Shown piece by piece: positions 34,596 to 47,041 of a stretch of 64,000 bases of DNA (the stretch's first letter is position 1; every line of letters begins with the position of its first letter). The notes below the pieces were generated by a model. That model made no database searches. It saw only the letters and a list, made by a program, of their open reading frames with translations, and had not been told where the DNA came from. The DNA comes from Misgurnus anguillicaudatus (Eukaryota > Chordata > Actinopteri > Cypriniformes > Cobitidae): contig NC_073353.2 of the NCBI RefSeq assembly GCF_027580225.2, positions 36,236,001 through 36,300,000 of the forward strand, given 5' to 3'. The position numbers and the translations under genes are program-made.

Positions 34596-34740
34596 CACTG
34601 AAAAAAATGATTCATTCAATTTACTATAGTTTTTTTAAAGTAAGTGGTTGCAATTTTTGTTGTTTAAATGTAGCTTAAATAAATTTATTACAATTACCTT
34701 AAAAAAATTTAGTAAATTGAATGAATCATTTTTTTCAGTG
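34596..34740. mobile_element. MITE family C, short palindrome
   Basis: 145 bp. CACTGAAAAAAATGATTCATTCAATTTACTA is mirrored by TAGTAAATTGAATGAATCATTTTTTTCAGTG. TA lies on both sides (34594-34595, 34741-34742). The right TA is also the left TA of the next element. Confidence 0.92.
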
Positions 34741-35221
34741 TACACTGTAAAACATTTGCTGTAGTTATGCAGCTGTTTGCCAGTAACTTACAGTAGATTT
34801 AAATGTATGTAATTTACTAGCAACAGTTAGTTAAATGAACTTTAAACATTAACAAGTCTTTGTCTTTCCAGAATAAAAATACAAAAAAACAGACCCATGC
34901 AAAGCATTCTGTGAACCAGAAATCCTCATCCACCTTTTTCTGTTTTTAGCCTTCAGATTTTGGTTCCCAGAATGCTTTGCGTCATTTTATAGTTTTATTC
35001 TGTAAAGATTAAGACTTGTTAATGTTTAACATTTAAATTAGGTCAAAAGATTAATCGCGATTAATCGCATACAAAATAAAGGTTTGTGTTTGCACAATAT
35101 ATTTGTTTATATATTGTGTGTAGTGTACTTATTATGTATATATAAATACACACATGCATTTAAGAAAAATTTTATTTATATAATGTATTTATTTATATAT
35201 AGTATAAAAACATATGTATAT

Positions 35222-35864
<643 letters not shown>

Positions 35865-36210
35865 GTTAATGTTTCTTAAATGCATACATGCATGTGTATG
35901 TATTTACATACATTGCACACATGTATATTATGCCAAAACAAACTTTTATTTTGTATGCGATTAATCGTGATTAATCTTTTGACAGCCCACATTTAAATCT
36001 TCAGTAAGTTACTGGCAAACAGCTGCAAAAATATTAACAGTGTAGGAAATTTTTAAAAAATCTTTATGACACATGATCTTTACTTCCTAAAGATTTTTTT
36101 CTGCATTAAAAAATCGCTAATTTTAACACATACAAATGCAATGTATTGTTGGCTATTGCTACACATATACTTGTGCTACTTATGACTGGCTTTCAGGGTC
36201 CAGGGTCACA

Positions 36211-37009
36211 TATTGTGTGCTGCGAAACTTATTATAACGTGTTTATGAATGAATTAATTCATTATTTGTATAATTTATATCATAATAGTTCATTAATTTA
36301 CTGTAGTCCAGTTTTAGTGTTTTAAACAATGTGCATTTAAAGCAGCATCATTAATTTTTTTTTAGTCAAAAAAGATTATTTAAATGATCAAATCTGCATC
36401 CATAAGGTGATACAGTCTCTACTGTCTACACAGTGTGTATACACACTATACACAATGTGTTTTTACTTTTATTTACAACAACAATAATTAATTGTTAATA
36501 TTTTTGTATTTTGAGTGAAATGTCATCTGTGTGGAAACACATGACAAAAACATGTCATACGAATAAATAAAAGCCAAAGTCTGTGGATATTGCGTTACTA
36601 AATATCACAGCTAACATCTGTAAATGGATTACATTCCTTTATAATCCAGACAATCAGTAAACAATACAGTAAAGAACCTACAGGAAGAACCAGATGTGTG
36701 TTTTTGCTTTTTTGTTTATTCATCGCTTTGTCACGCCAACTAACAGTGAAGTATTTAACTTTCATACTACGAAAAGTTACTTAAGAAGTGAAAAAGTCGA
36801 AAAACGGCAGTTTACTGTAAATGTACTTCTTGTGTTTACATCAATAATCACTCAGACTTTTCACTCCCACTAATCAACAGGGCAAACAGAGCATGTTTGC
36901 CCAAGTTCAGAGCCTTGAGACCGGCCACCTGTGCCCACACACCCCTGCGAACCTGAAACTAACTTTAGCACCAACATCACAACTGCACCTCTCATTAATC
37001 TGCACTGTT
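36211..37009. other. Intergenic DNA, nothing recognised
   Basis: No gene or MITE was recognised. Confidence 0.4.

Positions 37010-37013
<4 letters not shown>

Positions 37014-37052
<39 letters not shown>
37014..37052. repeat. (GT)n microsatellite
   Basis: An alternating GT run of about 39 bp. Confidence 0.92.
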
Positions 37053-37055
<3 letters not shown>

Positions 37056-38271
37056 TGTTGGGGGGTGGCAGGATTTTACCCCAAAACTCTGAAACTCCTA
37101 ATTGGCTGGAATCACTAAAATTGTCTACACTATTTTCAATAGCTGCAACATAGCAAAAGAAACTGTCTATTTCAATTGAAATGATTAGTGAATATGGTAA
37201 ATTTCAATGTGCTTAAATCTATTTTATGGTCCAGAGAATGCACATCTTCTTTCAAAACAAATCCTGAGATACAGATCACGTCCCGAGACGGATCAAAGAT
37301 GTGGCAGAAATGTCTTTGAGATGGAAACGAAGTCTTGTTTACACTGGAATTCTGCATTGTTATACAAAACATATGCAACTTTTACACGCATCTCGTTGCA
37401 TTGTGAATCCAAAGCTATTTTTGAAAACAGCTACTAAAACAAAACAGCGTTTGCCTGTCAGGGTCCAAGCCGTTGCGTTTGATAGACGTGCTTTGCTTCA
37501 TTTGGTTTTTCTCCGATGAAATCAAAGCCAGGAGCAATCTTAGGCACCAGACACCCCAGACCGAGGCCACTGCGAAGAACCTGCGCTGAAACAAAAAGTG
37601 GGGGAATAAACCTGCATCGTATTAAAACAAACTTAAATGCTTCAAGATGCTACACACTCTCTAATGAAACATTTATGAAGGACCTCTAATACAATTTTGG
37701 AAACACCTTGTCACCGGGGTTGCTTGAGAGTAGTCATATGGATGAATGAGCAACCAAACTGCTTTAGAGTGTAAGTTAATGCCGCAGGGGTGCAGCGTTC
37801 GCTCCCTTGGTTTACACTGAACATGGGCAGTTCTGCTGGGGATCAAGTTTAAACATCTTAATTGTATATTTGTCATTCATTGTCTTACCAGACAAAAGAC
37901 ACCTTTGAAACAGATTAAAGTATTTTTTTTTTTCCGTTTTTGCATTGTTACACCCTAAAAAATGCTGTTTTGTTTGCATGGTTGTTTTAAATATGGACAT
38001 TTTTTGTAGTTTAATTTAAACCAGCAGTTGGATTTGTTGAAACAACACAGATTTTTCTACATAGTAGTAAAAATTAAATTAAATGTGAATAAATATACAC
38101 TAACCCTAAATCGATTTTGGTCACATAAACCACATTTCTTACTCTTTTGGAACTGCATTACATGACATAATATATTACCAAGTGTTTCAGCAATTTTTTT
38201 GAAAAATGTTTTATATTTACACATTTGGTGGATGCTTTTATCCACACTGTAAAAAAATGCAAAGGTGCAAG
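37053..38271. other. Intergenic DNA, nothing recognised
   Basis: Overlapping short open frames at 37172-37519 and 37673-38000 carry no motif. A short ACCCTAAAAAATGCTG phrase at 37951 may be a MITE remnant. Confidence 0.4.
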
Positions 38272-38275
38272 TTAA

Positions 38276-38595
38276 AAAGGACTCTCCACTTTTTTTGAAA
38301 ATATACTCATTTTGCAGCTCCCCTAGAGTTAAAAATTTTATTTTTATTGTTTTGAATCTCTGGGTCTGGTGGTATCACTTTTAGCATAGCATAGCTTAGC
38401 ACAATCCATTGAATCTGATTAGACCATTAGCATCGTGCTAAAAAAAATAACCAAAGAGTTTCAATATTTTTCCTATTTAAAACTTGACTCTTCTGTAGTT
38501 ACATCGTGTACTAAGGCCGACAGAAAATTAAAAGTTGTGATTTTCTAGGCTGATATGGCTATGAACTATACTCTCATTCTGGCGTAATAATCATT
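38276..38595. mobile_element. MITE family F, copy 2, left part only
   Basis: It starts AGGACTCTCCACTTTTTTTG after TTAA (38272-38275) and continues through TTAGCATAGCATAGCTTAGC, CATTGAATCTGATTAGACCATTAGCA and TTGACTCTTCTGTAGTTACATCG to GGCGTAATAATCA. The right arm is missing. Confidence 0.8.
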
Positions 38596-38679
38596 TAATA
38601 ATCATCATAAATATTTTATTTAATTTGTAATATTTTTTACAGCAATGTACATATACAGTACATAATCATTATGTGTGTT

Positions 38680-38750
38680 CGCTGGGATTAAACCCACAAC
38701 CTTTGCACCACTATTGCAATTCTCCACCACTGAGCTATACATAGACTTAT
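38680..38750 (-). repeat. tRNA-like SINE fragment
   Basis: The reverse strand reads TATAGCTCAGTGGTGGAGAATTG (A-box-like) and GGTTGTGGGTTTAATCCCAGC (B-box-like). No full acceptor stem. Confidence 0.6.
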
Positions 38751-39346
38751 GTTTGTAAAGTGGCCCTGCACTCTATTTCTTTAAAATAATGATTATTATT
38801 TGCACCCAGTGTAGCTTACATTCATGAACTTTTTGTACTATCTGTATTTTCAAAATAAGGATAATAAATTGTGACCTGAGGTATTTTGGAGATATCTGCA
38901 CCGTATGATCCTCCAAGTGCCAATGAGCAGGTTATACACGCAAACAGCAATGTTTGCAGGAAGATGTTTGCTTTCTTAGTTCACCAAGGCGTGCCAGCTT
39001 CACATCACATATGCAGAGTGAAGAACAAGGCATCTGTTGATCCTCAGCTACTTGCTGAAAAGATAAAGGGAATCATTGGTTACATAGAAAAGCACTAAAC
39101 TGGCATCTGTGACAATCATCTTGGAGATGATGTATAGGATTTTCAGCGAGGGCCAGGAAACTAACAAGTGCTGTGTATTTTCCAGTATTATTAAGACATA
39201 AAATAAGCTGTACTGATATCAGTGGATAACATCTGCATGTGTTTCCCAGCATGGCATTATCTGTTCATCTTGGCACTACACACATTCGCAATGTATTGGC
39301 TCTAATAGACAAATATATAGGCATTGAGTGATGTGTGCAACTGGGT
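38751..39346. other. Intergenic DNA with one unassigned open frame
   Basis: A 70-codon frame at 38886-39098 on + encodes a compositionally normal peptide (with VCRKMFAFLVHQGVPASHHI and QLLAEKIKGIIGYIEKH). I do not recognise it. No promoter or splice evidence was found; it could be a chance frame, an exon relic or a transposon fragment. Confidence 0.3.
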
Positions 39347-39350
39347 TTAA

Positions 39351-39800
39351 AGGGATAGTTCATCCAAAAAAAGACAATTCTGTCATCATTTATTCACCCT
39401 GAAGTTCTTATAAACCTGTATGAGTTTCTTCATTGTGTTGAACACGAAAGAAGGTACACTGAAAAAAATAAAGGCAGGATTTACTTAAAAATATAGTGCA
39501 TAATTTTTGCATTTATTTTTTAAAGTAAGTATTACACGGAATTTTAAGCAATTTATGCAATTACTTAAAATTTCAAGTACAGTTTACTTTAAAAAATGGA
39601 TGCAAAAATTATGCACTATATATTTAAGTAAATCCAGCCTATTATTTTTTACAGTGTATTCTATAAAGTTAATATGAATAAAAAAGTTCAGATCATTTTT
39701 TTAAAGAAAAAGAAGATATTTTGATAAATGGTGGTAAGCACACAGTTTACGGTATTCTTTGACTTCCATAGTAGGAAAAACAAATAATATGGAAGTCAAT
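39351..39800. mobile_element. MITE family P, copy 3, interrupted
   Basis: AGGGATAGTTCATCCAAAAA after TTAA (39347-39350), then the GAACACGAAAGAAG arm. The sequence resumes after the nested element D with AAGAAGATATTTTGATAAATGGTGGTAAGCACACAG and TTGACTTCCATAGTAGGAAAAACAAA. The right arm is lost. Confidence 0.75.
39457..39656. mobile_element. MITE family D, nested in family P copy 3
   Basis: 200 bp. CACTGAAAAAAATAAAGGCAGGATTTACTTAAAAATATAG is mirrored by CTATATATTTAAGTAAATCCAGCC and ends CAGTG. TA on both sides (39455-39456, 39657-39658). The centre has GGAATTTTAAGCAATTTATGCAATTACTTAAAATT, the motif that is massively amplified at 58831-61200. Confidence 0.9.
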
Positions 39801-39889
39801 TGGTATCGTCAACTTTTTTAAAAAAATTATCTTATTATTATTATCTTATTATTTCATTCATATTAACTTTATATACATGTACTGTTTAA

Positions 39890-40895
39890 AGGAATATTCC
39901 ACTTTCAAAAAATAATTCTGATAATTTACTCACCCCCATGCCATCCAAGATGTCTTTGTTCAGTGGAGAAGAACTTAAGTTTTTTTAGGAAAACATTCCA
40001 GGATTTTTCTCCATATAGTAGACTTTAGTGAACCTTAACAGTTTACAGTTTCAATGCAGCTTCAAAGAGATCTAAATGATCCAAATCGAGGCATAAGGGT
40101 AGCCAGTCACTTATTTTCTGGGGTTCATGCTATCTGAGATCTCTATATTGTATTGTTTTGTTACTTTGTCCTTTGTTATTTACGTGTAACTATTTGTTTT
40201 TTTACACTCTGCACTTTATCTTGGCCAGGTCGCTGTTTTAAATGAGAAATTGTTCTCAACGTGCCTACCTGGTAAAATAAAGGTAAAATAAAAATGTTTT
40301 TAAAAATAAGGGTCTTATCCAGCAAAACAATCTTCATTTATTGCCAAAAAGAGTACTTTTTAACCACAACTTCTCATCTTGCACTAGCCTTGTGATGCGC
40401 CAGCGTGACTTTACGTATTACGTTATCAAGTCGAAAGATGTATTCGACGTATACGAAACTACCGCTCTAGTGTTTACAAGTGTGGAAAAAGAGGAGCGTT
40501 CTGACGTTATTGTATGTGGAATAACAATAATTAAAGTCTTTATGTCAGTTTTTTGTTTAAAATGGTCCGCAAGTGTCTGTATCACATAAATAATGCATTA
40601 TATATAATATAATATGTCGCACTGGTGCGTCACACGAGATGAGAAGTTATGGTTAAAAGTACATACTTACATTTTTGGAGAAAATGACGATCGTTTCACT
40701 TATCGTTTAGAGCCCTCTGAAGCTGCATTGAAACGGCAAACCGATGAGGTCCACTAAAGTCCACTATATGAAGAAAAATTCTGGAATGTTTTCCAAATTA
40801 ATTTCTTTTCCACTGAAGAAAGAAAGACATGAACATCTTGGATGACATGGGGGTGAGTAAATTATCAGGATTTTTTATGAAAGTTCAATAATCCT
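39890..40895. mobile_element. TTAA-type MITE, family E, copy 3, with LINE tail inside
   Basis: AGGAATATTCC after TTAA (39886-39889); the right end is ATAATCCT before TTAA (40896-40899). The arms are more diverged than in copies 1 and 2, so it is probably older. Interrupted at 40101-40305. Confidence 0.85.
40101..40305 (+). mobile_element. 5'-truncated LINE 3' tail
   Basis: 205 bp flanked by the direct repeat ATAAGGGT (40093-40100 and 40306-40313). It ends in CTACCTGGTAAAATAAAGGTAAAATAAAAATG, the kind of 3' tail used by fish non-LTR retrotransposons with repeated TAAA units. No reverse transcriptase remains. Subfamily not assigned. Confidence 0.75.
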
Positions 40896-40899
40896 TTAA

Positions 40900-43740
40900 C
40901 GGTCTCATTTGTGTCTATTTATGAATGTGTCTGTAAAGAGAAACATCACTTAACTGAGAACTCAATGAAATCATTTAATCTCATCTCGAAAACAAAATAC
41001 CATTAGACTTTAATACTCAATTCATCTCCACCGGCTTTGATAGAACAGCCAATTACCATGAATCATTTCACACCAGATGAGTGTCTCTATCATTCATACA
41101 GTACGACTGTAAAAGCCCACCAGTTTGTCTTGTGCCTTCTTTTCTATTTGTTCCTGAATCTATAATAAGCTCCTGCTAACATCTGCAGACTTCACCTTAT
41201 TAAAGAGACCCAGACCATGTGGAGCTGATTTGGATGTGTCGAGGAGATATAAATACGTCAGCTTAGCAGTGTGATATATATCCCGGCGCATCTTTGATCT
41301 GATGTGGGTCATCTTCAGAACCTGTCTGCTGGATCAGATGGTACCAGACCGGTCCCTGCTGGGGCCTTTGGTGAAATGTGTATGATATTATGGTATACCT
41401 GGCCGGGTCCGGAGAGGCTGCATTGTGATGCTGGACCATATGGAGTCTATCTAAAGCAGCAGAGTTGATGGATCAGGTCAGGCCGTGGGGAAACGCTCTT
41501 CAAAGTCGAGTACATGTCAACATCTCTCTTATCCTTTCTCTATGAATTACAGTCGAGATGAAATTCATTCTTCTCAAAATCACCTGATCTTGTATTCTTT
41601 AAAGCATTTCAGAATATTCAGGTGCTTTAATGCAATTCAGACTTTGAGAGTAGACAGATGAGACGAGGCATAAAATTCAATTTGATCAAAACACTTGCGC
41701 TTCTAAATGTGGATATATATTTGGATATTGCATGGTTCGTCTCATATCCGACAGCTTTCTGTGCTTTTGTTTATAGAAATGGTGTGGCGTGTTAAACAAA
41801 AAATCTTTGATGAGGAAGCAGACAAATTTCATTATCCTGAATGGCTAAATTCGTAATTCCACAGTGTAATCCAAGCGGACATCGAGATCATCAGAGCATC
41901 CTCAAGGCTTTTCATACTGGCTTCGTACCAGGTGTCAGTCACCCGATCACATGTGGATTACATATTTGAATCAAAGGAAAACAAATCTTCTTTCTGAAAT
42001 AAGGCATAATTTACAATTGAAAACCTTACAAATCGGACCAAACTGCAGCCTTATACAAAACATCCCAAAGTCTCTTTTGAACGCTGGACAATGGTTAAAG
42101 AAATCTGACATGCATTATTATTGTCTTATTCAAAGAGACAGGCCAGGCCGGGCCTTCAAATGGCCGTGTAAGCGAGAAAGTCTCTGAGGCTTTGCCAGAA
42201 GTTCCTCAAAACAGGCTGACTTGTACATGTGTTTAGGGTATTGTGAAACCTTGGACTTATTCTGGAAAACAATAGGGAGAGATCTTTCATCTGACTTGAA
42301 AGAAAAGCCTGCACAGAGATTCATCTACTGTGTGCCACATTAAACCTTTTGTGGCATATATATAGCAATAAAAAACTATGACAACTGTCCAATAAGTGAA
42401 AAGGCCATGAACTCCACTAGTGGCACTAGGTGGGGACTTATAGTGCATTTAGTAAATGTACAGCTTGCAAAACCCTATACGTGAAAAAAAATGAAGTTGT
42501 TCGATCCACTTAAAGCTCAATGGTAAATCCAAAGGTATATGAATCCTAAAGGTTTTAAGTCAAACTGTCCTATGTGCTAAATTTATATTTTTATTGCAAG
42601 CAAGTTTCAAACATCTATTGTAGTTCAAAACTGTATTAAATTAGAATAAGTTTGGGAAAAAAATAAAACTGGCATAAAATCAGACCAGGTTAAACTGTGC
42701 TCAGGACAAGGTGTTTCTAAGCATATTGTCGTTTTATACCATTAAAATTAAATTACAGATTTTAGTTACTCATTATGATATTTTTTGTGCCGTTTCATTG
42801 ATTTTGGTTGCTTTAAATATTATTGAAAATTTTCTATGTCAGGTTCGCTGTTGGAGAATGTTTTTAAAAAACAATATGCGTGTGTTTAGTGTACGTATTT
42901 TTGTTTCATGATAATGGCGGAAATGTTTAAAAAAATAATAATTCTAGCTAAGACAGCAAGGTATGTGCTTCCTACACAGAAATTGACTTAAATAAATAAA
43001 CCTTACCTAAAATATTTCCTGGTGTAGTGCGACACAAGCTCAGGTCTTTCCTATAACATAGCCCATTCACAAAAAAATCAGAGACCTTCTGCGGCACTTG
43101 ATTTAAATGAGAATAGGAGCCACGTGCGCGATGCAAGGCGTAAAATACATGACGTTATGCGTTAAGAATGTTGTATGACGTCTATAGAAATTTTATTTTT
43201 ATCATTATTTGTTATATAGCCTATTTCTTTAATTAATTAAACCATAATTTAATTTATATTAAGTGATTATCAAGTGATTTTTGTTTATTTTAATAATGTG
43301 ACTGTGAATAAAAAAGAAAAAATATACAGGTTTAAAAAACAGGTCGCCTCACATTAAAGAGGCAATGCAACTTTTTTTGTGAACGGTCCATATACAATAT
43401 GACATAAATTATAATATTTTTAAATGGATGTCTTTTAACGTCATATAAACACAGTTGCATGCATGGCTGTATATTTATTTCAGCATTAGTCAGTAGGCCA
43501 ACTAATTGAAAGTTGAAAAGTAAGGTTTTAGAAAAATGCATAATTTATTAGAAATTTAAATAAATGCATTTTATCTTCTTCTTATTGTCATAATTGTCCC
43601 TTATGCAAAACCGAAGAGAGTGGCATCTGAAAGTAAAATTAGAAACTGCAATGTAAAGTAACAAATGTGTGGCATTTTGAGTGACAACCAGTGGAGAGGT
43701 ACAGTGTAACTTAAAACTGGTCCTCCCTGTTTATTACTCA
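40900..43740. other. Transposon-free DNA upstream of twist2
   Basis: About 2.8 kb with no recognised repeat. The 41000-41480 part is of mixed composition and looks single-copy. A CACGTG lies at 43121-43126. The region is a candidate for twist2 regulatory elements by position only. Confidence 0.45.
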
Positions 43741-44033
43741 ACCAATCAGAGTTCAGCTCTTCCACCCCCTCCATCCACACCAGTATTTAGCATCAGAGAC
43801 TAGGATAAAGTTTCCAAAAAAATTGGAAAAAACTTCCTGCGAGAGGAAAACTCTGCCAAGCTCCAGTTTGGAGTCGCAGTCTAAATCGAGACGGAACAGC
43901 GCGGGACTTCAGGAGGACAAAACGCACAACAACCCCTCTAAAATCTTTCTTGCCCGTCGGATATAACTTTCCAACCACGGATCCAAAGGCGGAGAGCGCG
44001 TTTACTCTACCCTTGCATTTCTTCAAGCAAGAA
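43741..44033 (+). promoter_or_regulatory. twist2: twist2 promoter and 5' UTR
   Basis: ACCAATCAGAG at 43741-43751 gives a CCAAT box, and GTATTTAG at about 43782-43789 is a weak TATA-like sequence; the transcription start is probably near 43810. No ATG lies in frame upstream of the coding start. The frame stays open to 43950 only from a TTG codon, so those 28 extra residues are not coding. Confidence 0.65.
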
Positions 44034-44525
44034 ATGGAAGAGAGCTCCAGTTCTCCAGTCTCCCCAGTGGATAGCCTGGTGACCAGCGAGGAGGAGCTGG
44101 ACAGACAGCAACAGAAAAGGTTTGGGAGGAAAAGGAGACACAGTAAAAAGTCAGACAGCAGCAGCAGTCCCAGTTCAGTGACCAAGCGGAACAAAAAGCC
44201 AAGTCCGAGCACCACACAGTCCTACGAAGAGCTGCAAAACCAGCGAGTCCTCGCGAACGTCCGGGAGAGGCAAAGGACTCAGTCGCTCAACGAAGCGTTC
44301 TCATCTTTACGCAAAATCATCCCCACGCTACCCTCGGATAAACTCAGCAAGATACAGACGCTCAAGCTCGCCTCCAGGTACATTGATTTTCTCTGCCAGG
44401 TGCTGCAGAGCGACGAGATGGATAACAAGATGTCGAGCTGTAGCTACGTCGCGCACGAGAGACTCAGTTACGCGTTCTCGGTGTGGAGGATGGAGGGCGC
44501 GTGGTCGATGTCCGCCTCCCACTAG
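44034..44525 (+). CDS. twist2: Twist2 (Dermo1-type) bHLH transcription factor
   Basis: A 163-residue nuclear bHLH regulator of mesenchyme (family role: dermis, bone and head mesenchyme, usually repressing differentiation). The start [14 protein letters not shown] is the family start and has a good context (GAAATGG). Basic nuclear-localisation clusters are GRKRR at residues 31-35 and KRNKK at 51-55. The bHLH spans about residues 69-120: basic region [10 protein letters not shown], helix 1 [16 protein letters not shown], loop SDKLSK, helix 2 [14 protein letters not shown]. The Twist box (WR domain) is at the extreme C-terminus, ending [24 protein letters not shown] and SDEMDNKM favour Twist2 over Twist1, and the long glycine tract typical of mammalian TWIST1 is absent. 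Human TWIST2 is about 160 aa, so the length is normal. The coding region is in one exon and is CpG-rich compared with its surroundings. Confidence 0.97.
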   Translation: MEESSSSPVSPVDSLVTSEEELDRQQQKRFGRKRRHSKKSDSSSSPSSVTKRNKKPSPSTTQSYEELQNQRVLANVRERQRTQSLNEAFSSLRKIIPTLPSDKLSKIQTLKLASRYIDFLCQVLQSDEMDNKMSSCSYVAHERLSYAFSVWRMEGAWSMSASH

Positions 44526-44556
44526 CAGCCGGAGCCGTGCATGTGATGCCAAACGG

Positions 44557-46552
44557 GTGGGTAGAGACATGGCCAGTCGATTAAAGACGTGTTTCAGCAT
44601 TGCTTTATCGAAAGAGCTGTTTGTGGATATGGTGTGACTTGCGCTTAAAGAAATTCGTGAGGACCACTGAGGCTGACAGTTGAGGAATGCAGCCCTCACC
44701 GTGCGAATTTAGGCATCATTATAGTGTTTGCTACAAAAATCTAAGAATTTTACAGAGGTGTTTTTGATGCTCTATTTTTAAATATGATGCCTAATATTTG
44801 GTTGTTCATATTTTAATATAATAATAATAATAATAATTATTATTATTGCCACACCCCCATATATTTGCATTATATATACATTAAATAATTTTGCATATTT
44901 GGTATCAACGAAAAGCCCAGAAAGTCTTCTTTAAGATAAACGAGGGTGTCAGATATTAACAGAAAAGTAAACAACAGCACAATCGATAAAAATGCAGTGA
45001 TTTCCTATATTTTGATACCTGTGTGTTACCGCAATATCGTTTACATTGAATTCAGATTTATATGGACACATCAGTTTTTTGCTTACTAATTTTTATAGGC
45101 CCATTTTACTGTAAGTGAAATAATAGAGTTAAAATGAAATCAAAACGTGCATTATTAGTTTAGTAATTGTCTGGTCACATTGCTAAACAATACATTTGCT
45201 TCTAAAATGCAAAACATTGTGGACCAAGAAAACCTGCCGCGCATCATTAACAAACACATTGAATTTTCATTTTTATCTTGTTAAGTTTTAATGAAGCTCG
45301 GTAAAACATTTCCGACTATTATGCAGTATAAATAAACATTAACATTTAGTCCCAAGGTCTTCTAAAAAAATAAATAACAACCCAACCATGAGAAGCCCAT
45401 GGGTCATTTATATTCACAGTCATTATCCCTCTCATGAGCGATAGAAATAAATCTCAAAATCGGTTTCCCACAACATTTTATTATGGATGTAATTAAAGAT
45501 TCAAACTCCGGTATTAATTTTTTACATTTATAGTTAAAAATTTGATTGCATATATTATACAACAAACACGTAAACGTTATGCGCTTTATTTAAAAAAGAA
45601 ACTTGCTTCTTTTTCATATAATAACGTTTAAGAAAATCCTGTGACCTTCTGGTCAAAGTGAACTACACCCATCATGTTTAAGCTCGTGATATAACTGCAA
45701 AGAAACCAAGAAACACTGACATCTTTAAGACGTCACAGATGATTTCAGGTTTTTGGGCAAAAGTGTCATAACAAAGTGTTTATTAATACGATTTTTCCAT
45801 TCAGAATTGATTAAGTATTCTTGATAATTGGTATCAGTATTAATTTTATGTCATAAGATAGCAAACGATTTTATACCTGGCTTAGGCCTCTTTAAAAAAA
45901 AAAGTAAATTATTTCTATTAACATTACAATTGGACGAATATCAGGATTATGGTGATGGTAGATGACAGTAGATTTTTGCAGTAGTAGGCCTACATTTATC
46001 TTTGTACCATGTATTAATTTTAAGGGTGTAGATGTGAAGGAAAAGGCGGTCTTGTTTAAGCCTGTGTAGGTCACAGGACAAGACAGTGCACAGCTATACA
46101 AAAGTGTTAAAATTAAAATGTGTATATTACTTGTTTTTATAACCTTTTTGTAATAACCAATCTGTGCTACTGAAAAATACCAAAGGAATACCAAGGAAAG
46201 ACAGGTGTATGGTTTTGAATTTCAAACCATATGACCTTATTTAAAACACAGTTATTTTCCAATGATGTAATTCCACCAGGGGATTTGTGTTAGATGTTTG
46301 AACCAAGCCTTTTCCTGTGCGAGCATGTGCTCCCACTCAGAATTAAATAATGGGATCATTAATAGCTTCCCATTCCTCTACATTTTAAACTAAATTTGTG
46401 TGTTTAACCACAGACAAACCCTAAAGCTTTTGGCCAGCAGAGAAAATTTCTCTCGAAGAATGTTATATGGCCTTTTTGAGATCTTTGAAGTGTTTTTTAT
46501 TTGTTCTTCTGTATCTTTTAAACTAACATTTTGTGTTTTTTTCCCCCTGCAG
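44557..46552 (+). other. twist2: Intron in the twist2 3' UTR
   Basis: The acceptor is TTTTTTCCCCCTGCAG, ending at 46552, with a strong pyrimidine tract. The donor is probably GTGGGT at 44557 or GTAGAG at 44561, about 32-36 bp after the stop; GTGAGG near 44657 is an alternative. An intron just after the stop codon is the usual structure of vertebrate twist genes. Confidence 0.7.
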
Positions 46553-47025
46553 ACTGTTTACTTCCACACATTTTGAAGACACCAAAGGATTTATTGACAA
46601 ACCTCTGAACCTCAGTGGCCAAAGGACATTCGGTGATCACACTCACGGACCCGGCCATCCTGAAAGGATCAAATGAAGGATTGGATTTTATGTCCTTAAA
46701 CTTAGAGAGAAAAGTAGATGACGTCTCCTGTATCAACAAATACATTTAATCATTTTTTACAAGTTATTCTTAAATGTCTCCATGGTGTTAGTGCAGGAAG
46801 GCCATCTGAAACTATATTTTGTTTATGTTTCTAAACAGAAGAGTTTATATATATAAAAACAAAAAACTATTGTACATACCTGTGAGTGTTGTCAGAAAAA
46901 GGGACCAATGCAATTTAGAGCAATACTTTCTTGAAGTACGCTGCATGGATTAAAGCATTTATGTGATTTTTTTCTATGCAACATTCTCAAATTCTGTCCA
47001 TTGTACATTTTGCTTATTTATTAAA
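46553..47025 (+). other. twist2: twist2 non-coding exon 2 and polyadenylation site
   Basis: It follows the acceptor at 46552 with ACTGTTTACTTCCACACATT. ATTAAA at 47020-47025 with a T-rich stretch just after is the likely polyadenylation signal; another ATTAAA is at 46949-46954. TGTACATA at 46871-46878 matches a Pumilio-type site. Confidence 0.7.
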
Positions 47026-47041
47026 ACATATTTTTGAAAAT

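Noticed and set aside
43950..44033. N-terminal extension of Twist2 by 28 residues
   Set aside because: It begins at a TTG, not ATG. The family start [11 protein letters not shown] is at 44034 in good context.
43793..44215. 140-codon antisense frame over the twist2 5' region
   Set aside because: Leucine/serine-rich shadow of the real coding strand, with no supporting signal.
44328..44699. 123-codon antisense frame over twist2
   Set aside because: It is a shadow of the GC-rich coding strand, with no recognisable domain.
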